Positions 1-7,057 of a DNA stretch of 13,672 nucleotides are shown here, in pieces. Both the position numbers and the translations under genes were made by a program. Origin of the DNA: CAZWUZ01 sp964637655 [NCBI: uncultured bacterium] (GTDB lineage: Bacteria; DAOPZR01); contig CAZWUZ010000077.1 of the NCBI GenBank assembly GCA_964637655.1, positions 1-13,672 on the forward strand, in the 5' to 3' direction. The notes under the pieces are model-generated. The model worked only from the letters and a program-made list of their open reading frames with translations. It had not been told where the DNA came from and searched no databases. The first letter of the stretch is position 1; each line of letters starts with the position of its first letter.

Positions 1-294
1 CTTGAGCGAGCCGACCGCGCTGAACGAGATGATCTGTTCCACGCCAAGCGACTTGAGCGCCCACATATTGGCGCGGGAGTTGACCTCGCTGGGGAGGAAG
101 CGGTGCCCGCGCGCGTGGCGCGGCAGGAAGGCCACCCGCTTGCCGGCGATTTCGCACACCGCGATGCTGTCCGACGGATCGCCGAACGGGGTTTTGACCT
201 TCACCTCGCCGAGTTTCTTCACCCCGTCAATCGCGTAGATGCCGCTACCGCCGATAACCCCGATGGTCGCGGTCAACCGCTTTGCTGTCGCCAT
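1..294 (-). CDS. mtnP: 5'-methylthioadenosine phosphorylase-like protein, N-terminal part (cut by window edge)
   Basis: Only the first 98 codons are present; the frame is open to base 1, so the C-terminal part lies outside. The protein starts [20 protein letters not shown], and the [10 protein letters not shown] phosphate-binding turn is typical of the MTAP/PNP (nucleoside phosphorylase II) family. It continues with TPFGDPSD (about residues 35-42), [17 protein letters not shown] (56-72) and SFSAVGSLK (90-98), all diagnostic of MTA phosphorylases. These enzymes cleave 5'-methylthioadenosine, a polyamine and SAM by-product, to adenine and methylthioribose-1-phosphate in the cytosol. The ATG at 294 follows an AAGGAG site six bases upstream. 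It lies three bases after the DHH gene's stop, so the two are co-transcribed. The base-specificity residues are in the missing half, so a 6-oxopurine or methylthioinosine phosphorylase cannot be excluded. Confidence 0.88.
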   Translation of the reverse strand, partial: MATAKRLTATIGVIGGSGIYAIDGVKKLGEVKVKTPFGDPSDSIAVCEIAGKRVAFLPRHARGHRFLPSEVNSRANMWALKSLGVEQIISFSAVGSLK

Positions 295-297
295 GGT

Positions 298-1671
298 CTA
301 CTCCTTCTCCCAGCCCATCATCTTCCGCCGCTCGGTTTCCTCCGCGGTCGGGTTGTCCTTCGCCGCCAGCGCGGCGAGTTCGTTCAGGTACTGCAGCAGG
401 TCGAGCAGGTTCTCGTGGAAGGGAATGGCCGGCACGCGCGCCTTGATCTCCGCCGCCACGGGGTGCCCGCCGCCGGTGATGAAATCCTTGTGCTCCTGCC
501 CGTGCTTGGCCAGCAGGCGCTGCACCACCCCCTGGGCGATCTTGCCGAGGTGGATCTCCTTGCCGCTGTCACCCGCCCCGCGCAGGCAGAAGTGGGTCGA
601 CCCGTCGCCCAGCAGGTTGGCCATGATGATGGCCGACGGGCAGCCGCAGCGCTGCGCCAGTTCGCCCAGCTTGACCGACCCGAGCATCGGCAGCAGCGGA
701 ACATTGTTGCCCATGAAGAAAAAGAGCTGGGTGGTGCCGAAACGGATAAGCGGCAGCGAGGTGTCGAGGAAGCCGCTGACCTTGTCCCAGTCCGCCTTAT
801 AGTACGCCCAGAGCTGCGCCACGATGTCGCTCTGTTCGAAGAGACGGATCACCGCATCGAGGTGGCAGACCGCGCGCAGCGCCTCGGTGTTCTGCGCCGC
901 GCCGAGCAGCACCTGCAGCGTGAACTGCGGCTGGTCGATGTCCTTCAGGCCGGGGTCGCGGTCATTGTAGAAGTACTGGAAGCCGTTGCCGCACATGGCC
1001 GAGACCAGGTCGGCGGCCTGCGACAGCAGGCAGGACTGCTCGCGCTGGCTGACATCGAACCAGGTGCAGCCGTTGCGGTTCGGCTTGAGCCATTCGCTCC
1101 ACGCCGGTGCCACCTCGTCGTAAAACGCCTTGACGTAGGGTGAAAAGGGCTGCCCGGTGACGGGCTCGACCGACCAGTCGCCCTTGAGCCCGATCAGCGC
1201 GAGGAAATCCATGCCCTCGTCACGCACGCCGAGCGCGGTGGCAAGGTTGTGCAGCTGGAAGGCGGCGCAGCACCAGGCGCCGGGGCTGTAGACAGTGATC
1301 CCCTCAGCGTCGCCGCCGATCTTCCAGTGATGGTCGACCACCAGCACCTGCGGCACGTATTTCGTGAAGTCGCCGTAATAGCCGATGGTTCCCTTGTCGC
1401 AGATGAGCATAACGTCGGCGGTGAACGACTTCACCGCTTCCGCGACACGCGACTCCTCGAGTTCGAAGGTCGGCGGCAGGAGGATGCGCACCTCCTTCGC
1501 GCCGAGCGCGGCGAGCAGGCGGTCAACAATGGCCGCTGACGTGATCCCGTCCGGGTCGTCATGACTGAAAACCAGCACCTTTTTGTCCTTCGTCCCGCGC
1601 AACACTTCGAGTGCCGCCTGGAACGCCGGCTGTGCCGCCGTCTCTTTCAGCCACTCCGCATATCCCGCCAT
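298..1671 (-). CDS. DHH/DHHA1 family phosphoesterase
   Basis: This is a 457-residue protein of the DHH superfamily (RecJ/NrnA/PDE-like), Mn-dependent enzymes that hydrolyse phosphodiesters. Visible metal-binding motifs are SHDDPDG (residues 36-42), the aspartate of CDKG (92), VDHH (112-115) and the aspartate of GLKGDWS (165). The C-terminal DHHA1 substrate-binding signature GGGHP begins near residue 400, followed by a short charged tail. I see no RNase-H-like, CBS, TRKA-N or membrane segment, so it is a minimal stand-alone DHH-DHHA1 protein rather than a full RecJ or GdpP. The ATG at 1671 is chosen because the AAGGA site (1680-1684) sits eight bases before it. A GTG at 1677 is in frame but only two bases from that site. 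The start lies two bases after the DUF3006 stop. The substrate (nanoRNA, single-stranded DNA ends, cyclic dinucleotides) cannot be told from sequence. Its place between two nucleoside phosphorylases hints at nucleotide turnover. Confidence 0.9.
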   Translation of the reverse strand: MAGYAEWLKETAAQPAFQAALEVLRGTKDKKVLVFSHDDPDGITSAAIVDRLLAALGAKEVRILLPPTFELEESRVAEAVKSFTADVMLICDKGTIGYYGDFTKYVPQVLVVDHHWKIGGDAEGITVYSPGAWCCAAFQLHNLATALGVRDEGMDFLALIGLKGDWSVEPVTGQPFSPYVKAFYDEVAPAWSEWLKPNRNGCTWFDVSQREQSCLLSQAADLVSAMCGNGFQYFYNDRDPGLKDIDQPQFTLQVLLGAAQNTEALRAVCHLDAVIRLFEQSDIVAQLWAYYKADWDKVSGFLDTSLPLIRFGTTQLFFFMGNNVPLLPMLGSVKLGELAQRCGCPSAIIMANLLGDGSTHFCLRGAGDSGKEIHLGKIAQGVVQRLLAKHGQEHKDFITGGGHPVAAEIKARVPAIPFHENLLDLLQYLNELAALAAKDNPTAEETERRKMMGWEKE

Positions 1672-1673
1672 GA

Positions 1674-1904
1674 TCACTGTCCTTTCTTCGGTCCCCGTTC
1701 CCGCAACTGACGCTGCAGGTCCTCCGCCTCGCGCCGGAAGCGCTCGGTTGCCTCCGCATCATACGCGAGGGTGACACGCACGGCCGCGCCCTCGCCCGCT
1801 CCCGCCGGCAGCAGGCGCGCCGGCAGTTCCATCAGGGTGCGGTCCTCGAACTCGAGCACCGCGATGCCCTCCTCGATCCGGTCCACCACCGCCAGCACGC
1901 TCAT
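1674..1904 (-). CDS. DUF3006 domain protein (small, function unknown)
   Basis: This is a 76-residue protein starting MSVLAVVDRIEEGIAVLEFE. The pattern of a short beta-rich N-terminus (V-VDRIE-G-AVLE, then ELPARLLP at about 27-34), followed by a charged C-terminal helix rich in Arg, Glu and Gln (about 52-76), matches the small DUF3006 family as I remember it. No catalytic motif, signal peptide or membrane segment is seen. The ATG at 1904 follows GGGAGGA closely. The same frame runs further upstream (to about 2129), but that part is a shadow of the purine nucleoside phosphorylase gene and has no better start. It sits 14 bases after the phosphorylase stop and two bases before the DHH start, so it belongs to the same transcript. 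The function is unknown; in other bacteria DUF3006 proteins often lie beside secreted or intracellular nucleotide- or DNA-processing enzymes (from memory, not checked). Confidence 0.8.
   Translation of the reverse strand: MSVLAVVDRIEEGIAVLEFEDRTLMELPARLLPAGAGEGAAVRVTLAYDAEATERFRREAEDLQRQLRERGPKKGQ
1680..1684 (-). promoter_or_regulatory. Ribosome binding site that decides the DHH gene start
   Basis: On the minus strand this reads AAGGA. It lies eight bases before the ATG at 1671 but only two before the in-frame GTG at 1677, which favours the ATG. The site is inside the last codons of the upstream DUF3006 gene, consistent with coupled translation. Confidence 0.6.
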
Positions 1905-1918
1905 CGCGTCCTCCCGGG

Positions 1919-2740
1919 CTACAGGGTGCGCAGCACGCCGCGGATCAGCTGCTTGAACGTCTCCTTGACCCGCTGCGACGTCTCGATCACTTCCTGGTGT
2001 GACAACGGCTGCGGCAGGATGCCCGCCGCCATGTTGGTGATGCAGGAGATGCCGAGCGTCTTCATCCCCATATGCGCCGCCGCCAGCACCTCGGGCACCG
2101 TCGACATGCCGACCGCGTCCGCGCCCCACTGCCGGATCATGCGGATCTCCGCCGGGGTCTCGTAGGACGGGCCCAGCGTGGCGCAGTAAACCCCCTCGCG
2201 CAGCGCAACCCCCATCTCCCCGCCGACCTTCCGCGCTACGTCAAGCAGTTCCGGCGTGTAGGCGGTGCACATGTCGTAGAAACGCCCCCCCAGCACCGCG
2301 GGATTCTCACCGCGCAGCGGGTGGGTACCGAGAAAATTGATGTGGTCGGTAATCAGCATCAGGTCGCCCGGGGTGAACGCCGGATTGGCGCCCCCCGCGG
2401 CATTGGTGACGATAAACGTCTTCGCCCCGAGCATATACGCCGTGCGCAGCGGGTAGACAAGCTCATCCATCGGGTGACCTTCGTAATAATGGTAGCGCCC
2501 CTGCAGCACGCAGACCTTCTTCCCGGCCAGCGTGCCGAGCACGAGGTTGCCCGCATGCCCCTGCACGTTCGAGCGCAGGAAGTGCGGCAGTTCGGCAAAG
2601 GGAACCGCCTGCCGCTGCTCGACCTCGTCACCGATCTCCCCGAGCCCCGAGCCGAGCGTAAGCACCACGTCGGGGACCAGCGGCGACACCTTGCGCACGG
2701 CCGCCACGGTTTCCTGCAGTTTCTGTTCCAGATTCACCAT
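1919..2740 (-). CDS. Purine nucleoside phosphorylase (trimeric, 6-oxopurine type)
   Basis: This 273-residue cytosolic enzyme carries out phosphorolysis of inosine, guanosine and their deoxy forms to the base plus (deoxy)ribose-1-phosphate. The phosphate-binding turn LGSGLG is at 29-34, followed by GRYHYYEGHP (81-90), the NAAGG stretch (113-117), YETPAE (193-198) with the catalytic-type Glu194, GMSTVPE (211-217), and ITNMAAG with Asn236. The Glu and Asn are the pair that reads 6-oxopurines in trimeric PNPs, and the length matches that family. The ATG at 2740 is preceded by GGAGGA. The frame stays open about 45 codons further upstream, but that extension (AAAATTACC-like) is not PNP-like and covers the predicted promoter and leader. 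It is the first gene of the leftward nucleoside group with DUF3006, DHH and mtnP. The symbol punA or deoD is used variably for this family, so I leave it blank. Confidence 0.95.
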   Translation of the reverse strand: MVNLEQKLQETVAAVRKVSPLVPDVVLTLGSGLGEIGDEVEQRQAVPFAELPHFLRSNVQGHAGNLVLGTLAGKKVCVLQGRYHYYEGHPMDELVYPLRTAYMLGAKTFIVTNAAGGANPAFTPGDLMLITDHINFLGTHPLRGENPAVLGGRFYDMCTAYTPELLDVARKVGGEMGVALREGVYCATLGPSYETPAEIRMIRQWGADAVGMSTVPEVLAAAHMGMKTLGISCITNMAAGILPQPLSHQEVIETSQRVKETFKQLIRGVLRTL

Positions 2741-2846
2741 CGGTTCCTCCGTCGCCGCGATGCAAACGGCAGCATTGCAGCACGCCGTCGTCGCGGCCGC
2801 CGCTTCTGTCCTGTCTCGTGCCGATGAGGATGTTGCTTTCACCGGC
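2741..2846 (-). other. Untranslated leader of the phosphorylase operon
   Basis: About 100 bases lie between the predicted transcription start and the phosphorylase ATG. They are GC-rich, with weak self-complementary stretches such as GCGGCGGCCGC, but I could not recognise a purine, preQ1 or other riboswitch core. No short ORF with a good ribosome site stands out. Confidence 0.35.
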
Positions 2847-2875
2847 AGTGTAGCACACCTGCCCGCGCGCCGCAA
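2847..2875 (-). promoter_or_regulatory. Predicted sigma-70-type promoter for the phosphorylase operon
   Basis: On the minus strand, TTGCGG (2875-2870) and TACACT (2852-2847) are separated by 17 bases. TGC directly before TACACT gives an extended -10 (TG-N). The weak -35 is compatible with an extended -10 promoter. The -35 ends two bases from the stop codon of the acetyltransferase gene, and I see no terminator in between, so readthrough from the leucine run is also possible. Confidence 0.5.
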
Positions 2876-2876
2876 G

Positions 2877-3449
2877 TTACGCGCGGGGTGTCAGTTTTCC
2901 GTCACCCTGTGCATAGGCCGCGCCGCAGGCCGTGCAGACCGGCGCGTCGCCCGCGGGCAGTTTCACCCCGCAGCGGCACATCCAGCCCGTGCGCCGCGCC
3001 GGCACTCCGGTCATCAGGGCATAGGCCGGCACATCTTTCGTCACCACCGCGCCGGCCCCGACAAAGGCGTATTCGCCGACGGCACTGCCGCAGACCACGG
3101 TACAGTTGGCGCCGAAGGTGGCGCCGCGCCCGACCACGGTGGGGCGGAACTCATGCTTGCGCTCGATGCCGCTGCGCGGGTTGATGACATTGGTGAAGAC
3201 CATCGACGGGCCGCAGAACACCTCGTCCGCGAGGGTGACGCCCTCGTAGACCGAGACATTGTTCTGGATCTTGACCCGGTTGCCGATGCACACGCGATTA
3301 TCGATGTAGACATTCTGCCCGAGAATGCACTGCTCGCCGATGACCGCGGTGGCGCGCACATGCGAGAAATGCCAGACCCGCGTCCCCGCGCCCAGCACCG
3401 CGCCATGGTCGATGACCGCGGTCGGGTCGGCGATATACGGGGTGGTCAC
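2877..3449 (-). CDS. Left-handed beta-helix N-acetyltransferase (WbpD/WlbB-like sugar acetyltransferase) with C-terminal Cys4 knuckle
   Basis: This 190-residue protein has hexapeptide repeats through most of its length (about residues 8-150): [50 protein letters not shown], then [13 protein letters not shown] and [19 protein letters not shown]. This series is characteristic of trimeric UDP-2,3-diacetamido-sugar pathway N-acetyltransferases (WbpD, WlbB), which use acetyl-CoA to acetylate a 3-amino sugar nucleotide for O-antigen or other surface glycans. The C-terminus adds a CxC (Cys158, Cys160) and a CxxC (Cys172, Cys175), a likely zinc knuckle. The GTG at 3449 overlaps the leuC stop as GTGA and follows GAGGTGG at good spacing, so translation is probably coupled to leuC. 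The frame continues open upstream through leuC, but only as an antiphase shadow. No other glycan gene is adjacent, which makes the exact sugar substrate uncertain. Confidence 0.9.
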   Translation of the reverse strand: MTTPYIADPTAVIDHGAVLGAGTRVWHFSHVRATAVIGEQCILGQNVYIDNRVCIGNRVKIQNNVSVYEGVTLADEVFCGPSMVFTNVINPRSGIERKHEFRPTVVGRGATFGANCTVVCGSAVGEYAFVGAGAVVTKDVPAYALMTGVPARRTGWMCRCGVKLPAGDAPVCTACGAAYAQGDGKLTPRA

Positions 3450-4711
3450 CGCGCCACCTCGTCGGGATGCGTCAGCCGCCCGGTCAGCGCCGAAGCCGCC
3501 GCCACCGCCGGCGAAGCAAGCACCACCTCGCTCTTCGTCGAGCCCATGCGTCCGACGAAGTTGCGGTTGGTGGTCGCCACCGCGCGTTCGCCCGCGGCGA
3601 GGATGCCCATGTGCCCGCCGAGACAGGGACCGCAGGTGGGCGGGCCGATGACGCACCCCGCGTCGCTGAACACCTCGGTCAGTTTTTCCTTGAGCATCTG
3701 CCGGTAGACCGCGGGGGTCGCCGGCAGAATGAACACGCGCAGGTCGCGCTTCACCTTTTTCCCGCGCAGCAATTGGGCGGCGACGCGGAAATCCTCGATG
3801 CGCCCGTTGGTGCAGGAGCCGATGACCACCTGGTCGACGCGCATGTTCCGACAGGCGCGCACCGGTTTGACGTTCGACGGCAGGTGCGGCAGCGCCACCA
3901 CCGGTTCGAGTTTTGCCGCGTCGATCTCGTGTACCGCGGCGTAGGACGCGTCGGGCGCGCTGGCGAAAGCCCGCGGGGCGCGGTCGCTGCGCTGGCGCGC
4001 GTAGGCAAGCGTTTTGGCGTCCGCGGCGATGATGCCGCTCTTGGCACCCGCCTCGATGGCCATGTTGCACATGGTCAGGCGCCCCTCGACCGACAGGGCG
4101 CGGATGGCGCTGCCGGTGAATTCCATCGCCTGGTAGAGCGCCCCGTCGACCCCGATCATGCCGATGACGGTGAGAATAAAATCCTTGCCCGTCACCCAGC
4201 GCGACGCTTTCCCGTGGAAGACGAATTTCACCGACGGGGGGACCTTGAACCAGGTTTCGCCGGTGATCATCGCCGCCGCCAGGTCGGTGCTCCCCACCCC
4301 GGTGGCAAACGCACCGATGCCGCCGTAGGTGCAGGTGTGGCTGTCCGCCCCGATGACGCAGTCGCCGGGAATAACGATCCCCTTTTCGGGCAGCAGCGCA
4401 TGCTCGACCCCGCACTCCCCCTGCTCGTAGTAGTGCACGAGCTTGTGTTTCCGTGCGAACTCGCGGAGGATCTTCGCCTGCTCGGCGCTCTTGATGTCCT
4501 TGTTCGGCGTGAAGTGGTCGGGAATCAGCGCCACCTTCGCGCGGTGGAACACTTTCTTCGCCCCCGCCTTCTCGAATTCCTGGATGGCCAGCGGCGCGGT
4601 GATGTCATTGGCCAGGCAGAGGTCGAGCCTGGCGCGGATCAATTGTCCCGCCCGCACTTCTTTCTGGCCGCTGTGCGCGGCGAGAATCTGTTCAGTTACG
4701 GTCATGCCCAT
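3446..4711 (-). CDS. leuC: 3-isopropylmalate dehydratase large subunit
   Basis: This is the 421-residue large subunit of the aconitase-family enzyme that isomerises 2- to 3-isopropylmalate in leucine synthesis; it needs a separate small subunit (LeuD). Landmarks are [10 protein letters not shown] (63-72), [11 protein letters not shown] (121-131), GSCTNGR (298-304) and PTCGPCLGG (358-366). Cys300, Cys360 and Cys363 are the [4Fe-4S] ligands, and all are intact. The length near 420 and the motif wording fit the shorter 'homoaconitase-like' LeuC group rather than the 460-residue enterobacterial form, so related hydratases such as homoaconitase are the main alternative. The ATG at 4711 is favoured over the ATG at 4705 because AGGGAG (4719-4724) lies seven bases before it. 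It starts one base after the leuA stop and ends in a four-base overlap with the acetyltransferase. No leuD is found in this window. Confidence 0.95.
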   Translation of the reverse strand: MGMTVTEQILAAHSGQKEVRAGQLIRARLDLCLANDITAPLAIQEFEKAGAKKVFHRAKVALIPDHFTPNKDIKSAEQAKILREFARKHKLVHYYEQGECGVEHALLPEKGIVIPGDCVIGADSHTCTYGGIGAFATGVGSTDLAAAMITGETWFKVPPSVKFVFHGKASRWVTGKDFILTVIGMIGVDGALYQAMEFTGSAIRALSVEGRLTMCNMAIEAGAKSGIIAADAKTLAYARQRSDRAPRAFASAPDASYAAVHEIDAAKLEPVVALPHLPSNVKPVRACRNMRVDQVVIGSCTNGRIEDFRVAAQLLRGKKVKRDLRVFILPATPAVYRQMLKEKLTEVFSDAGCVIGPPTCGPCLGGHMGILAAGERAVATTNRNFVGRMGSTKSEVVLASPAVAAASALTGRLTHPDEVAR

Positions 4712-4712
4712 G

Positions 4713-6236
4713 TCATTTCTCCCTGCGCGCGAGCAGGCGGTTGACAGCGTCGAGGTAGGCGCGCGCACTGGCTTCGACCACGTCGGTGCTCGCTCCCTTC
4801 CCGCGCACCGTGAGCCCGTCCTGCTCGATGCGGATATTCACTTCACCCTGCGCGTCCGCCCCCTCGGTGACCGCGGCAAGGGCGTAGCCGGTCAGTTTCG
4901 GCCGCACGCCGGTCAGCCGGTCGATGACCCGGTAGATGGCGTCCACCGGGCCGTCGCCGCAGGCGGCATCCTGCACCTTCGTCCCGTCGGCCTGTTCCAG
5001 CACCACGGTCGCCGTCGGGATGGTTTCCGTCCCCGACGAGGTGTGCAGGTAGGTCATCGCGTACGCCGGCGGCCGTTCCGACTCGCTTTCCGTTTCGGCA
5101 ATGGCGATAAGATCCTCGTCGAAGATCTCTTTTTTCTTGTCCGCCAGGCGCTTGAACCGCTCGAAGGCGGCATTGAGCGCCTCACCCTCGAGGTGGCAGC
5201 CGAGCGACGCCAGGCGCTTTTTCAGCGCGTGCCGCCCCGAATGCTTCCCCATGACCAGCGTGTTGGTCGGCAGCCCGATGGAGGCGGGCGTCATGATCTC
5301 GTAGGTTTCGGGCGACTTGAGCATGCCGTCCTGGTGGATCCCCGATTCGTGGGCAAAGGCGTTGGCCCCGACGATCGCCTTGTTCGGCTGCACCCCGACG
5401 CCGATGATCTGCGTCAGCAGACGGCTGGCGGGCCAGATCTCGGTGGTGCGGATTTTCGTCTCGACCCCGAAGTAGCGGGCGCGCGTGTGCAGCGCCATCA
5501 CCACTTCCTCCATCGCCGTGTTGCCCGCCCGCTCGCCGATACCGTTGAGCGTGCACTCGATCTGCCGCGCGCCCGCCTTGACGGCGGCCAGCGAGTTGGC
5601 CGTCGCCATGCCCAGATCGTTGTGGCAGTGCACCGCGATAACCGCCTTGCCGATGTTGGGCACGTGCGCCATCAGGTCGGCAATGCGCGCCCCGAACTCC
5701 TCGGGGATGGCGTAGCCGGTGGTGTCGGGGATGTTGACCGTCGACGCGCCCGCGGCAATCACCGCCTCGGTAATGCGGCGCAGGAAGGCCTGGTCGGAGC
5801 GTCCCGCGTCCTCGGCGGAAAACTCGACGTCGGCACAGAGCGAGCGCGCGTAGCGCACCGCCTCGACCGCCTGCGCCAGCACCGCGTCGGGCGCCTTGTT
5901 CAGCTTCTTCGCCATGTGGATGGGGGAGGTGGCAATGAAGGTATGGATCCGCGGTTTCGCCGCGTGGCGCACCGCGCCCCACGCCGCGTCGATGTCCTTC
6001 TGCGTCGCGCGGCAGAGGCCGGCGATGACCGGGCCCTTCACTTCCCTGGCGATGGCGCTCACCGCCTCGAAATCACCCGGCGAGGCGATGGGAAACCCCG
6101 CCTCGATAACATCGACATGCAGTTTCGCCAGCTGCTGCGCGACCTTGAGTTTCTCCGCCGTGTTCATGCTGCAGCCCGGGGACTGTTCCCCGTCGCGCAA
6201 CGTCGTATCGAAAATCCGCACGTAGTCCTTTTTCAC
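4713..6236 (-). CDS. leuA: 2-isopropylmalate synthase
   Basis: This 507-residue enzyme condenses 2-ketoisovalerate with acetyl-CoA, the committed step to leucine. The N-terminal TIM barrel opens with RIFDTTLRDGEQSPGCSM (7-24), containing the catalytic Arg14 and metal-binding Asp15. The metal ligands HCHND (203-207) and the GERAGN loop (234-239) are present. A linker near 300-390 leads to the C-terminal LeuA regulatory domain (about 390-507), which binds leucine for feedback inhibition and contains GDGPVDAIYRVID. The length is typical of bacterial LeuA (type 1). The start is a GTG at 6236, preceded by GGAG seven bases upstream. It overlaps the pssA stop as GTGA, so translation is likely coupled. 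Citramalate synthase and homocitrate synthase are the look-alikes; the full regulatory domain and neighbouring ilv genes favour LeuA. Confidence 0.96.
   Translation of the reverse strand: MKKDYVRIFDTTLRDGEQSPGCSMNTAEKLKVAQQLAKLHVDVIEAGFPIASPGDFEAVSAIAREVKGPVIAGLCRATQKDIDAAWGAVRHAAKPRIHTFIATSPIHMAKKLNKAPDAVLAQAVEAVRYARSLCADVEFSAEDAGRSDQAFLRRITEAVIAAGASTVNIPDTTGYAIPEEFGARIADLMAHVPNIGKAVIAVHCHNDLGMATANSLAAVKAGARQIECTLNGIGERAGNTAMEEVVMALHTRARYFGVETKIRTTEIWPASRLLTQIIGVGVQPNKAIVGANAFAHESGIHQDGMLKSPETYEIMTPASIGLPTNTLVMGKHSGRHALKKRLASLGCHLEGEALNAAFERFKRLADKKKEIFDEDLIAIAETESESERPPAYAMTYLHTSSGTETIPTATVVLEQADGTKVQDAACGDGPVDAIYRVIDRLTGVRPKLTGYALAAVTEGADAQGEVNIRIEQDGLTVRGKGASTDVVEASARAYLDAVNRLLARREK
4719..4724 (-). 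promoter_or_regulatory. Ribosome binding site that decides the leuC start
   Basis: AGGGAG on the minus strand sits seven bases before the ATG at 4711 and thirteen before the ATG at 4705, supporting the former. It lies inside the last codons of leuA. An out-of-frame ATG at 4716 overlaps the leuA stop and is not used by leuC. Confidence 0.55.
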
Positions 6237-7057
6237 CGTCCGTCTCCTTCACTCCCCGCCAGGCTGTCGGCCTCCGCGAGCATCTCCGTCGCCAGTTTGC
6301 GGTGCGGACGCACCAGCGCCACCAGCAGCGGCAGCGTCAGGTACAGCGTCGCCCCGCCGAAATAAAACAGGCAGGGGGCGATAATCAGCACATAGAGCAG
6401 CAGCGTCAGCAGCACCAGCACCCCGAGCGGATGCTTGCGCCGCAGGTTCAGGTGCTTGAAGCTCGGGTAGCGCACCGTGCTGAACATCAGGTAGGCGAGC
6501 CCGAGCAGCAGCCACGGCATGAAGACGCGGATGCTGTCATCCGTCAGGTGCGGCAGCCGGTGCCCGTAGGTGTCGTAGACCATCATGAACGACACCGGGA
6601 CCGAGGCCGCCGCCGGGGCGGGCATGCCGGTGAACCCCTTCCCCTCCTCCTCGCTGGCCTGGATGTTGAACCGCGCCAGGCGCAGCGCCGCGCCGATGAC
6701 AAACGCCAGCGCGACAATCCAGCCGATGCGCGGGAAGTCCGTCAGCCAGCGCATGTAGACGAGCAGCGCCGGGGTCACCCCGAAGGTGAGCAGGTCGGCG
6801 AGCGAGTCGAGCTGCACCCCGAAGGCCGAGGTCGTCCCCGTCATGCGGGCGATGCGTCCGTCCAGCCCGTCACAGACCAGCGCGATAACCACCGCCCAGC
6901 AGGCATATTCCCAGCGCGGCGCCTCCGGATGCTGCAGCGACCAGACCGCCTGCACGATGGCGTAGAATCCCGCCCCGAGATTGCCGAGGGTGAAGAGCGT
7001 CGGCAGCAGGTAGACGCCCAGCAGGCGCCGCTTCTGCCGGCTTTTCTTACGCCCCAC
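6233..7057 (-). CDS. pssA: CDP-diacylglycerol--serine O-phosphatidyltransferase (type II, membrane)
   Basis: This 274-residue integral membrane enzyme makes phosphatidylserine from CDP-diacylglycerol and serine. The CDP-alcohol phosphatidyltransferase signature is complete: Asp63-Gly-x-Asp66-Gly-x-x-Ala-Arg71, then Gly80, Asp84 and Asp88 within CDGLDGRIAR and FGVQLDSLAD. Hydrophobic segments lie at about 13-38, 51-63, 92-102, 113-126, 151-163, 178-192 and 211-246. The N-terminus is basic (GRKKSRQKRR). The GTG at 7057 is chosen because GGAG lies seven bases before it and the homologous region begins just after. It overlaps the end of psd by 11 bases, and the longer upstream frame only shadows psd. 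Together with psd it forms the phosphatidylethanolamine route. A phosphatidylcholine or archaetidylserine synthase is possible, but the psd neighbour favours serine. Confidence 0.94.
   Translation of the reverse strand: MGRKKSRQKRRLLGVYLLPTLFTLGNLGAGFYAIVQAVWSLQHPEAPRWEYACWAVVIALVCDGLDGRIARMTGTTSAFGVQLDSLADLLTFGVTPALLVYMRWLTDFPRIGWIVALAFVIGAALRLARFNIQASEEEGKGFTGMPAPAAASVPVSFMMVYDTYGHRLPHLTDDSIRVFMPWLLLGLAYLMFSTVRYPSFKHLNLRRKHPLGVLVLLTLLLYVLIIAPCLFYFGGATLYLTLPLLVALVRPHRKLATEMLAEADSLAGSEGDGR

Noticed and set aside
2741-2846. Purine riboswitch in the phosphorylase leader
   Set aside because: I could not find the conserved three-way junction core or loop sequences. The stretch is merely GC-rich.
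2877-4415. Apparent 512-codon fusion of an Arg-rich domain to the acetyltransferase
   Set aside because: The N-terminal part is only a shadow frame of leuC. The GTG at 3449 has a good ribosome site and the homologous region starts there.
4443-6365. Open frame of 640 codons on the plus strand
   Set aside because: It is antisense to leuC and leuA, with low-complexity Arg/Gly/His-rich composition and no recognisable domain.
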